In this document: positions 1-5,224 of the stretch, in pieces
How the letters are laid out: each line of letters begins with the position of its first letter
Numbering within the stretch: the first letter of the stretch is position 1
From: Planctomycetota bacterium
Lineage (GTDB): Bacteria; Planctomycetota; UBA1135
Assembly: GCA_027021325.1 (NCBI GenBank)
Contig: JALUUN010000605.1
Coordinates: 1-6,220, forward strand
Direction: 5' to 3'
DNA length: 6,220 nucleotides
Translations under genes and position numbers: made by a program
The notes under the pieces: generated by a model
The model's database searches: none
What the model saw: only the letters and a program-made list of their open reading frames with translations
Told to the model about the DNA's origin: nothing

Positions 1-993
1 GAGGAGGTCAACGGCGGCGAGGTCAACGACCTGAACGGCCACGGCACGAATGTCGCCGGCTGCATCGGCGCGGTGGGCGACAACGGGGTCGGGATTGCCG
101 GCGTGAACTGGAACATCCTCCTGATCCCGGTGCGGGTCAGCAACAGCGCCGGTGGTGGCGCCTACCTCAGCGACCTGACCCAGGGCGCGGAGTGGGCGGC
201 CCAGAACGGCGCCACCACGGTGAGCGCCAGCTACTCCGGCGTCGAGAACGCCTCGGTCGGCACCACCGGCACCACTCTCCGCACTCTCGGTGCCCTGTAC
301 TTCTACGCCGCCGACAATTTCGGCCAGGACCACAGTTCCTTCGACTGGGCCGACACCATCGTCGTCGGCGCCACCGACCGGAACGACAACCTGGCCTCCT
401 GGTCGAGCTACGGTCTCGCCATCGACTGCGTCGCGCCGGGCGTGGACATCTACACGACCCGCAACGGCGGCGGCTACATGTTCAACAGCGGCACCAGCTT
501 CTCGACCCCGCTCACGAACGGGACCGCCGCCCTGCTCTGGGGCGCGAATCCCTTCCTCAGCCCCGACCAGGTCGAGGAGCTCCTCTACCAGGGCAGCGTG
601 GACCTGGGCACCCCCGGCGAGGACAACACCTTCGGCCGGGGCCGGGTGGACGTCGGCAACGCCGTGGAGCTGGCCCTGACCGGCGGTCTCAGCCTGACGG
701 TTCCGGCGCTGACGGCGGGCTCCGCCTACCAGCTGGACCTGGACGGGGCGGCACCGGGAACGACCGTCTGGTGGACCTGGTCCCGCACCGGACTGGGGGC
801 CACCCAGGTCGCGGCCCTGGGAACCTCCCTCGGCCTGGACCAGCCGCAGCTGGCTGGAAGCAGCACCGCCGACGCCACCGGCCGCGCCGTCTGGACCGGA
901 ACCGTGCCCGCCAGCGCCGCCGGCCTCCAGGTCTGGGTCCAGGCCCTGACGGCCAACGACCGTTCCCAGGTCGTTTCTGCCGTCGTCCAATAG
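1..993 (+). CDS. Subtilisin-like serine protease (peptidase S8), 5'-truncated, with C-terminal beta module
   Basis: C-terminal 330 codons of a secreted subtilase; the frame is open from base 1, so the signal peptide, any propeptide and the catalytic Asp lie outside the window. The catalytic His is in GHGTNVAG (codon 14, bases 40-42). The oxyanion-hole Asn is in YAADN (codon 106, bases 316-318). The catalytic Ser is in SGTSFSTP (codon 166, bases 496-498). The family usually reads AAGN at the oxyanion hole, so the Asp before Asn is slightly unusual. The GRGRVDVGNAV stretch closes the peptidase domain near codon 222. After it comes a roughly 100-residue module rich in Thr, Ala and Leu that ends in SQVVSAVVQ. 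I recognise this type of module from planctomycete secreted proteins, where it may aid anchoring or folding; that role is inferred. Its substrate is unknown and it probably acts outside the cytoplasm. The stop is TAG at 991-993. A GTG at 73 is internal and not the start. Confidence 0.93.
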   Translation, partial: EEVNGGEVNDLNGHGTNVAGCIGAVGDNGVGIAGVNWNILLIPVRVSNSAGGGAYLSDLTQGAEWAAQNGATTVSASYSGVENASVGTTGTTLRTLGALYFYAADNFGQDHSSFDWADTIVVGATDRNDNLASWSSYGLAIDCVAPGVDIYTTRNGGGYMFNSGTSFSTPLTNGTAALLWGANPFLSPDQVEELLYQGSVDLGTPGEDNTFGRGRVDVGNAVELALTGGLSLTVPALTAGSAYQLDLDGAAPGTTVWWTWSRTGLGATQVAALGTSLGLDQPQLAGSSTADATGRAVWTGTVPASAAGLQVWVQALTANDRSQVVSAVVQ

Positions 994-1006
994 GAAAACG
1001 GAAAAT

Positions 1007-1024
1007 CGGCCCCGGGGGCGGCCG
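1007..1024. repeat. GC-rich inverted repeat after the protease gene
   Basis: CGGCC (1007-1011) and GGCCG (1020-1024) form a 5-bp stem over an 8-base G/C loop, 14 bases past the protease stop. It has no T tract right after it, so it is not a textbook terminator. It may slow polymerase or protect the mRNA 3' end; the role is inferred. Confidence 0.3.
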
Positions 1025-1050
1025 GGACGGCGCCCTCGGGACCGGACGGT

Positions 1051-1073
1051 TTTTCCCGGTTCCTGCGGGAAAA
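1051..1073. terminator. Possible transcription terminator hairpin
   Basis: TTTTCCCG (1051-1058) and CGGGAAAA (1066-1073) are perfect 8-bp inverted arms around a 7-base loop, about 58 bases past the protease stop. The 5' arm supplies a run of T and the 3' arm a run of A, so folding would give a mixed A-U/G-C stem. No further T tract follows on the + strand, which weakens the terminator reading. It is the strongest hairpin in the 221-bp gap and the only plausible end signal for the protease transcript. Confidence 0.4.
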
Positions 1074-1123
1074 GGGGGGACGCCCAGGGCCGCGGTTTCC
1101 GGGATCCGCGGGGGGCTCCGGGT

Positions 1124-1129
1124 TAGTCT
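1124..1129 (+). promoter_or_regulatory. Candidate -10 element before the 214-residue unknown protein
   Basis: TAGTCT fits the TAnnnT pattern of a sigma-70 -10 box and is one of very few TA steps in this gap. A start site about 7 bases downstream would place the transcript start just before the folded leader at 1133-1192. No good -35 box is visible at the usual spacing, so this is weak. Confidence 0.22.
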
Positions 1130-1132
1130 CAG

Positions 1133-1192
1133 GGGCAGGGAGGGTCCGCCCGCCGGTGGGGATGCCGGCAGGTCCAAACCCCGACCCTGCCC
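1133..1192 (+). promoter_or_regulatory. Structured 5' leader (nested hairpins)
   Basis: GGGCAGGG (1133-1140) pairs perfectly with CCCTGCCC (1185-1192), closing a 60-base domain. Inside it GCCGG (1152-1156) pairs with CCGGC (1165-1169) over an 8-base loop. A short GGG/CCC helix (1142-1144 with 1180-1182) could bridge the two. The fold ends about 10 bases before the ribosome binding site of the gene starting at 1215, a typical position for a translation-controlling leader. It matches no riboswitch class I know. In DNA this GC-rich some pairing arises by chance. Confidence 0.3.
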
Positions 1193-1201
1193 GTCGAGAA
1201 C

Positions 1202-1207
1202 GAGGGG
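1202..1207 (+). promoter_or_regulatory. Ribosome binding site fixing the GTG start at 1215
   Basis: GAGGGG lies 7 bases upstream of GTG 1215. The same frame has no stop back to about 192, deep inside the protease gene, so this Shine-Dalgarno sequence is the main evidence for the chosen start. Confidence 0.6.
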
Positions 1208-1214
1208 ATCCATC

Positions 1215-1859
1215 GTGGGGAACTCGATCGCTCGCTCGGCGGCCGCCCCGGCGGCCGCGCCGCTCTCTTCGGGGGAACGCCTGCCCGCGGCGGCGCGGGC
1301 CCTCCTCCTGGAGCTCCTGGACCGCGCCCACCGGGCGGTCCTGCACCAGCTGCGCAACGCCCGCCACCTCTCCCGGGGCTGGGGCCGCCTGCGCCCCGGC
1401 CCGGAGCGTGACGCCCGACTGGAGGCGGCCGAACGCGCCGACGCCCTGCAGCTGGAACGCCTGGACTGGATCGCCGCGCGCCTGCGGGAACTCCATGCCG
1501 GGGGCATGCCCGCCCTGGACGCGCTGGCCGAGCCGAGGGCCGCGGCCCTGCTCCTGGCCGCCGCCCTCGGGTGGGGGACGCCCGAGGAGTGCCGGGCCCG
1601 CCTGCCCCGGATCCAGGACGGCCGCGCCGCTCTGGCCCTGGCCCTCTGGCTCCGGATCCAGGCCGGACCCGGCCGGGAGGATCCCGGCCTCCACTGGCTG
1701 AGCGGACGCAGCCTCTGGGCCGTGCAGGTCGAGCGGAGCGCCCAGGCGCCGCCGGCGTGGTGGATCGAATGCTTCGCCGGGCTGCTGGCCGAGGCTCCGG
1801 CACGCAAGACCCTGGTGCTGCGGCCGGGCCTCCTCGAGGGCCCCGGCCCCGGCGCCTAG
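1215..1859 (+). CDS. Hypothetical helical protein, 214 aa
   Basis: I do not recognise this protein. Codons strongly favour G or C at the third position from GTG 1215 on, and a GAGGGG site sits 7 bases upstream, so the gene looks real. The N-terminus (about 20 residues) is Ala/Pro-rich and probably disordered. Residues about 20-95 look like amphipathic helices rich in Leu, Arg and Glu (LLLELLDRAHRAVLHQLRNA; ADALQLERLDWIAARLRELH). Residues about 95-205 are more hydrophobic, with a Trp-rich patch (LHWLSGRSLWAV, PAWWIECF). There is no signal peptide, clear membrane helix or metal motif, so it is probably cytoplasmic. It is preceded by a foldable leader and ends convergently with the CvpA-like gene, sharing a CTAG in which each strand reads its own TAG stop. 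The neighbours give no functional clue. Confidence 0.75.
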   Translation: MGNSIARSAAAPAAAPLSSGERLPAAARALLLELLDRAHRAVLHQLRNARHLSRGWGRLRPGPERDARLEAAERADALQLERLDWIAARLRELHAGGMPALDALAEPRAAALLLAAALGWGTPEECRARLPRIQDGRAALALALWLRIQAGPGREDPGLHWLSGRSLWAVQVERSAQAPPAWWIECFAGLLAEAPARKTLVLRPGLLEGPGPGA

Positions 1860-2428
1860 CCGCCGGCGGGCGACGGGCGCGGCAGGCTTCGGTCCGGCCA
1901 GAGGGAGGCCTCCAGGAAGCGTGGCCGCGGCGGAGCGGGCACCCGCTCCAGGGCCAGCACCAGGTGCCGGGCGGCCCGGTAGCCCTCGTCCTGGACCGGG
2001 TCCAGCGGGCTGCGGGGGCTTCCTTCCTCGAAGCCGGCCCAGGCCACGGCCGAGAGCAGGACCGTCCAGCCGAGGAGGGCGCCCCCCAGGCCCAGGAGGG
2101 CGCCGAGCAGGCGGCTCGCGGCTCCGCCCCGCGGTTCCCCGGTCCAGGGGAAGAGCCAGCGCCGCAGGCTCAGGAAGCCCAGAGCGGAAAGGACAAAGAG
2201 TCCGGTCTGGACGAGGGGCAGGAGCTCGGGAAAGGCGTCGAGGTCGAAGCGCAGAAGGCCCTCGAGCAGGGCCCGGGCCGGCGTCTCCAGGAGGCCGGCG
2301 AGGCCCAGGGCCAGGACCAGCATGAGGAGGCGGGTAGACTGGTGGATCAGGCCGCGGACGGCGCCGGCGGCAAGGCCGTAGGCGGCGAGCCCGAGGCCGG
2401 CCCAGTCCATCCAGGTCAGATGGTCCAT
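1856..2428 (-). CDS. CvpA family membrane protein, 190 aa
   Basis: An inner-membrane protein resembling the CvpA (colicin V production) family in length and layout. Four hydrophobic segments are visible: residues about 9-28 (GLGLAAYGLAAGAVRGLI), 33-48 (RLLMLVLALGLAGLLE), 69-88 (LLPLVQTGLFVLSALGF) and 105-132 (RLLGALLGLGGALLGWTVLL). The first contains the small-residue stretch ending in RG that is typical of the family. The C-terminal 55 residues are Pro/Arg-rich and probably cytoplasmic. CvpA proteins are linked to envelope homeostasis, stress tolerance and, in enterobacteria, colicin V export; the exact activity is unknown. The start is ATG at 2428 with no Shine-Dalgarno sequence: a TAGAAT box ends only 8 bases upstream, so the mRNA may be nearly leaderless. 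It diverges from the 540-residue gene across an 85-bp gap. Confidence 0.8.
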   Translation of the reverse strand: MDHLTWMDWAGLGLAAYGLAAGAVRGLIHQSTRLLMLVLALGLAGLLETPARALLEGLLRFDLDAFPELLPLVQTGLFVLSALGFLSLRRWLFPWTGEPRGGAASRLLGALLGLGGALLGWTVLLSAVAWAGFEEGSPRSPLDPVQDEGYRAARHLVLALERVPAPPRPRFLEASLWPDRSLPRPSPAGG

Positions 2429-2436
2429 CGCGGCGC

Positions 2437-2442
2437 ATTCTA
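2437..2442 (-). promoter_or_regulatory. Candidate -10 box (TAGAAT) for the CvpA-like gene
   Basis: Reads TAGAAT on the minus strand, one base from the TATAAT consensus. Eight bases separate it from the ATG, predicting transcription start at or next to the start codon. The 8-mer CCTAGAAT occurs again before the other minus-strand gene with this arrangement (4508-4515). No convincing -35 box. Confidence 0.42.
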
Positions 2443-2447
2443 GGGAT

Positions 2448-2457
2448 CTGGATCCAG
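2448..2457. promoter_or_regulatory. 10-bp palindrome in the divergent gap
   Basis: CTGGATCCAG is a perfect 10-bp palindrome placed between the starts of the CvpA-like gene and the 540-residue gene, just upstream of the TAGAAT box on the minus strand. It could be an operator for a dimeric regulator, but it also contains GGATCC, a word that is over-represented throughout this window. Confidence 0.25.
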
Positions 2458-2513
2458 CCTCCGGGGAAGGATCCTCTCTTCGTCAGCGGCCGCGCCGGAC
2501 CCCGACTCAAGCC

Positions 2514-4136
2514 ATGGATCCCCAGGAAGACCCCGCCCGCGACGCCCGGGCCCTGTTCGGCACCCTCCTGGAGCGCCTGCAGGCCCATCCCGCCCTGGTC
2601 CGGGAATGGGAGCAGGCCCTGCAGGAGTTCCCCGGGGCCGCCGCCCCCGGGGCCGCCCGCGCCCGGGCCCTGGAGTGGTTCCTCCTGGAGCGCCCGAGCC
2701 TGACCCAGGGCGTGCCGCCGGCCGTGGCCTGGGCGCCCGAGGAGTTCGCGGAGGAGAGCGCCTGGGCTCGCCTGCTGGACAACTTCCTCGGCATCTTCCG
2801 CCTCGATCCCGGGGTCGAGGCCGGCGCCGGCCGCCGCGCTCTCGTGGACCTGTGGAGCGGGCGCACGGCGGTCGTGCCCGACGTGGAGCTGCCCCGGGCC
2901 TTCGACGCCGAGAGCCTCGCCGTCGGCCGCCTGGTCCTGGGCGAGGACGGGCTGCACCGGCCGCTGCCGGGCTGCTTCCACCTGCGCGCCCGCGGCCTTC
3001 CTGCCGCCATGGAAGCCGACCTCGGCCGGGCGCGCGCCGCCGAGCCTCGCGGCCGCTTGAGCCAGCGCGAGTGCGAGGCCCTCTTCGGGCCCTGGCTGGA
3101 AGCACGGGCGGCGGAGGATCCCATGGACCTGGAGGAGGTCGAGGCCCGCCTCGGCGAACTCCTGGACGGCCTCCCCGGCTGGGACCTTCCGCGCCTGGTG
3201 CGCCTCGTCGAGGAGGAGGGTGCCACCGGGGCCATGAACGAAATGGCCTTCGACACGGACGTGGACCTGGAGCAGCTGCGCGGCCTTCTCGGCCGCTGGG
3301 TGGCCCTGCAGCGCTTCCGGCGCTCGCGCATCGCCGCCCTGCAGCGAGAGGAAGGGACGCGCCGCCAGAAGCCGGCGCCCCCCGGGCCGGGCCGGATCCT
3401 CAGCGGCGAGGAGGCTCTGGCTCGTTTCGACGAAGCCCGGGCCCGTGGCCTGCCCCTGGATGAGTGCTTCGCCCGTCTGGAGGCCGACCTCGGCCTGGAG
3501 CCCGGTTCGAGCGCCGACCTCGCCGATGCCGCCCTGGAAGGCGCGCCGATCGCCGAGCGGCCCCCCGACTTCGGCCTCTGGATCGAGACCTACGCCTTCG
3601 AACGCGCTGCCGAGGGGTGCCCGCTCCGGCCCACGGAGACCGCGTCCCTGGAGGCCTTCGGCCGTTTCCTGGAGCGCGCCGCCCCCGAGGCCCGGGAGCT
3701 CCGGCGCCTGACCCCCGACCGGGTGCTCGCCTTCCTCCTCGGTGCGCCCGAGGGCGCCAGCCTGGAGCTCCTGGCCGACGAACTCCGCGCCTTCCTGGAG
3801 TGGGCGGCGCGCGAGCAGGAGGCCCCGGTGGGGGAGCTCCTGGCCTCCTGGGAGGAGGACTGGAAGCCCCGCATCCTGGCCCTGGCCGAGCTCAACCGCC
3901 GCCTGGGCGAGGAGCCCGCGGAGGCCCCTTCCCGGGCGCGGATCGCCGGCCTGCGCCCCCTGACCGTCGAGGCCTCGGGCGAGACAGCGGAGGTGGACGG
4001 CGTCCCCGAAGAACTGGCCGCCTGGCTGCGGCCCGGGGACCTCCTCCTCGGGACCTGGCGGGGGGGCCGCTTCCTTCCGCGCCACGTCCTGCCCCGCGAG
4101 GTCCTGCCGCCGGGCTCGGCGGCGGCCGGGAGCTGA
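2514..4136 (+). CDS. Hypothetical soluble protein, 540 aa, with two beta-type modules
   Basis: No family recognised. The frame has consistent GC-rich third positions over its full length and the longest plausible coding frame in the window. Residues 10-95 look helical (LFGTLLERLQAHPALVREWEQAL). Residues about 108-160 look like a small beta module (ALVDLWSGRTAVVPDVELP, GRLVLGEDG, GCFHLRA). Residues 180-280 and 295-470 are Glu/Leu/Arg-rich helices. Residues about 478-530 again look beta-rich (AEVDGVPEELAAWLRPGD, LLLGTWRGGRFLPRHVLP). The two beta parts share a rough plan of a D/V-rich strand, a G-hydrophobic-hydrophobic-G turn and a final hydrophobic strand, so they could be duplicated; this is inference. 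It has only three Cys, and no signal peptide, membrane helix, Walker or metal motif, so it is probably cytoplasmic. ATG 2514 has no clear Shine-Dalgarno sequence; a downstream start is possible. Its stop lies 6 bp from the convergent Nfu-like gene. Confidence 0.75.
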   Translation: MDPQEDPARDARALFGTLLERLQAHPALVREWEQALQEFPGAAAPGAARARALEWFLLERPSLTQGVPPAVAWAPEEFAEESAWARLLDNFLGIFRLDPGVEAGAGRRALVDLWSGRTAVVPDVELPRAFDAESLAVGRLVLGEDGLHRPLPGCFHLRARGLPAAMEADLGRARAAEPRGRLSQRECEALFGPWLEARAAEDPMDLEEVEARLGELLDGLPGWDLPRLVRLVEEEGATGAMNEMAFDTDVDLEQLRGLLGRWVALQRFRRSRIAALQREEGTRRQKPAPPGPGRILSGEEALARFDEARARGLPLDECFARLEADLGLEPGSSADLADAALEGAPIAERPPDFGLWIETYAFERAAEGCPLRPTETASLEAFGRFLERAAPEARELRRLTPDRVLAFLLGAPEGASLELLADELRAFLEWAAREQEAPVGELLASWEEDWKPRILALAELNRRLGEEPAEAPSRARIAGLRPLTVEASGETAEVDGVPEELAAWLRPGDLLLGTWRGGRFLPRHVLPREVLPPGSAAAGS

Positions 4137-4146
4137 GGCCTCTCAG
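4133..4146. repeat. Small inverted repeat spanning two convergent stop codons
   Basis: CTGAG (4133-4137) and CTCAG (4142-4146) flank GCCT. The arms contain the TGA stop of the 540-residue gene and, on the other strand, the TGA stop of the Nfu-like gene. The stem is only 5 bp with no T tract, so it is a poor terminator, but it is all that separates the two convergent genes. Confidence 0.25.
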
Positions 4147-4478
4147 GCCGCCGCGCCGCCCGCGGCCGCCTCGCCCTCGGGATGCACCAGGGCGGGCTGG
4201 TTCAGGAAGCGGCTGCGGAGCACCCGCGTGATCTCGGGCAGCAGCTCCTCCCAGGGCACCTCCGGATCCCGCAGGATCGCGATCTCGTTCCGGTGGAGGC
4301 TCACCACATGGACGCCGGGCAGGGCGAAGAGTTCGTTCACCGTGTCGAAGGGCGTCTCGGCGCCGGGGCCCTCCCAGGTGAGCCAGCCGTGGTCCAGGAC
4401 CTTGTGCGGCAGCAGGAAGCGAACCCGGAAGGGATGGTGATCGAAGTGCGGCTCGAGGGGGTCGGAAGGGCGGGCCAT
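4143..4478 (-). CDS. Stand-alone Nfu/NifU N-terminal-type domain protein, 111 aa
   Basis: Resembles the Nfu N-terminal domain found ahead of the iron-sulfur scaffold domain in Nfu proteins. Residues 17-95 follow that domain's pattern: a first strand (FRVRFLLPHKVLD), FDTVNELFALPGVHVVSLHRN matching the usual 'SPLA..LF.I.GV..V.L' stretch, EIAILRDPE matching the 'FITVTK' strand, then VPWEELLPEITRVLRSRF matching 'W..LKP.I...I'. The C-terminal CxxC domain that binds the cluster is absent; the gene stops at 111 residues after an Ala/Gly-rich tail, and the protein has no Cys. It may therefore bind a partner or client rather than hold a cluster; that is inference. The start chosen is ATG 4478; the frame stays open upstream to about 4943, but that would cross the control region and overlap the MaoC gene. 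No Shine-Dalgarno sequence; the leader is pyrimidine-rich. Confidence 0.72.
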   Translation of the reverse strand: MARPSDPLEPHFDHHPFRVRFLLPHKVLDHGWLTWEGPGAETPFDTVNELFALPGVHVVSLHRNEIAILRDPEVPWEELLPEITRVLRSRFLNQPALVHPEGEAAAGGAAA

Positions 4479-4507
4479 GGCGGGAGAGGACAGGAGCGGA
4501 GCCGCGG

Positions 4508-4513
4508 ATTCTA
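4508..4513 (-). promoter_or_regulatory. Candidate -10 box (TAGAAT) for the Nfu-like gene
   Basis: Reads TAGAAT on the minus strand, 29 bases before ATG 4478, predicting a leader of roughly 20 bases. It is identical, with the preceding CC, to the box before the CvpA-like gene. No clear -35 box. Confidence 0.42.
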
Positions 4514-4550
4514 GGCCGGCCGGGCCCTCGGGGACGAGTCCGCCTCCGCC

Positions 4551-4570
4551 CTGATAACGTCTGATAATGT
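4551..4570. repeat. Tandem 10-bp direct repeat in the AT-rich island
   Basis: CTGATAACGT (4551-4560) is followed directly by CTGATAATGT (4561-4570), differing at one base. The period is close to one helical turn, so the two copies face the same side of the DNA, as expected of a tandem protein-binding site or a doubled promoter element. Confidence 0.6.
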
Positions 4571-4587
4571 ATATTATGGTAACCATA
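4563..4587. promoter_or_regulatory. AT-rich promoter/operator-like island between divergent genes
   Basis: This is the most AT-rich stretch in the window. It holds two overlapping inverted repeats: ATAAT (4564-4568) with ATTAT (4573-4577), and TATGGT (4575-4580) with ACCATA (4582-4587) around a single A. It also holds candidate -10 boxes GATAAT (4563-4568) and TATATT (4570-4575) for the + strand, and CATTAT on the minus strand. It probably drives the MaoC gene and may bind a dimeric regulator. A -35 box is not obvious. Confidence 0.5.
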
Positions 4588-4631
4588 CGGGGCCGGGGAG
4601 CCGCCGTGGACAGGCCCGGGGCGGCGTGGCA

Positions 4632-4670
4632 GGATCCGCGAAGGCCCCTCGGATCCCGCGAACCCCCCTC
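4632..4670. repeat. Imperfect tandem repeat, 19 and 20 bp
   Basis: Two adjacent units each begin GGATCC, continue GCGAA (with one extra C in unit two) and end CCCCTC: 4632-4650 and 4651-4670. The one-base length difference breaks any shared reading frame, which argues that this stretch is not coding and supports a start of the MaoC gene further downstream. Confidence 0.55.
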
Positions 4671-4683
4671 CGAGGCGGCTTCT

Positions 4684-4719
4684 GTGGAGAACCCTGTGGA
4701 AACGCCTGTGGAGAAACCG
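4684..4719 (+). repeat. Three tandem 12-bp repeats at the MaoC gene start
   Basis: GTGGAGAACCCT, GTGGAAACGCCT and GTGGAGAAACCG lie end to end. If translated they give VENP, VETP, VEKP. Each unit opens with an in-frame GTG, so any of the three could start the MaoC protein. With the preceding T, each unit also contains a 9-mer close to the DnaA box complement TGTGGATAA. Confidence 0.65.
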
Positions 4720-5217
4720 GGGATCCAGCCGCTCCCCGACGGTCCCCTGGCCTTCGAGGCCTTCCAGCCCGGCCAGACCTGGCGCAGCAGCACGGTTCTG
4801 CTGCGGCCGGAGATGATCCGGCGCTTCGCCGCCCTCACCGGCGACCACAACCCGATCCACCTGGACCCGGACTTCGCCGCCCGCACCCTGCACCGGGGCG
4901 TCATCGCCCACGGGCTCCTGATCTCCAGCCTGGCCGCCGGCATGGCCTACGACATCGGGCTCCTCGGGCCGAACATCCTGGCCCTGGAGCGCAGCGAGTC
5001 CGTCTACCGGCGTGCCGCCCGGCCGGGCGACCGCCTCTACGGGACCGTCGAGATCCTTTCCACGGATCCGCGCGCCGGACGGCGCGTCGGCCGCGTCACC
5101 TGGGACACCCGGGTCCTCCAGGAGCGCGAGGCCGGGGACCGTGAGGTCTGCCGGGTGGTCTGGACGACCCTGGTCTTCAAGGAGGCCTTCCTGCCCAGGC
5201 CCGCGGCCGCCGAATAG
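4684..5217 (+). CDS. MaoC-type hot-dog dehydratase / (R)-specific enoyl-CoA hydratase
   Basis: Hot-dog-fold hydratase of the MaoC/PhaJ type, expected to add water to trans-2-enoyl-CoA (or a related acyl thioester) in the cytoplasm. The hydratase-2 signature is intact at residues 48-65, FAALTGDHNPIHLDPDFA, with the catalytic pair Asp54 and His59. It is followed by the usual HRGVIAHGLLISSLAAGM helix. A typical entry strand (FEAFQPGQTWRSSTVLL) precedes it. This start gives 177 aa, near the family's usual length. The start is uncertain: in-frame candidates are ATG 4567, ATG 4576, GTG 4606 (GGGGAG 5 bases upstream), and GTG 4684, 4696 and 4708. I prefer 4684 (GAGG 8 bases upstream) because 4567-4670 is AT-rich or repetitive with atypical codons (AGG, CGA, GGA). 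Neighbours do not fix the substrate; fatty-acid or polyhydroxyalkanoate metabolism are options. It ends 7 bp from the convergent phosphatase gene. Confidence 0.88.
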   Translation: MENPVETPVEKPGIQPLPDGPLAFEAFQPGQTWRSSTVLLRPEMIRRFAALTGDHNPIHLDPDFAARTLHRGVIAHGLLISSLAAGMAYDIGLLGPNILALERSESVYRRAARPGDRLYGTVEILSTDPRAGRRVGRVTWDTRVLQEREAGDREVCRVVWTTLVFKEAFLPRPAAAE

Positions 5218-5224
5218 CGACTTC

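Noticed and set aside
1133..1192. Possible tRNA or SRP RNA
   Set aside because: The closing stem spans only 60 bases, no T-loop (GGTTCGAATCC-like) or CCA is present, and the conserved SRP tetraloop region is absent.
192..1214. Upstream extension of the 214-residue protein into the protease gene
   Set aside because: The extension lies out of frame within the conserved protease and reads as Arg/Pro/Gly-rich low-complexity sequence; GTG 1215 has its own ribosome binding site.
726..4085. Very long antisense open frame on the minus strand (over 1100 codons)
   Set aside because: It runs antisense to several well-supported genes and translates to Gly/Pro/Arg/Ala-rich sequence without domains. Long stop-free antisense frames are expected in DNA of this GC content.
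4551..4719. Calling this region a replication origin
   Set aside because: The DnaA-like boxes are each imperfect, and dnaA, dnaN, gyrB or rpmH neighbours are not present. The evidence supports only a curiosity, not an origin call.
4551..4719. CRISPR array
   Set aside because: Repeats are 10-20 bp, directly adjacent with no spacers, and no cas gene is nearby.
4479..4943. Upstream extension of the Nfu-like gene on the minus strand
   Set aside because: It would run through the AT-rich control region and antisense to the MaoC signature; the Nfu-like similarity begins only after ATG 4478.
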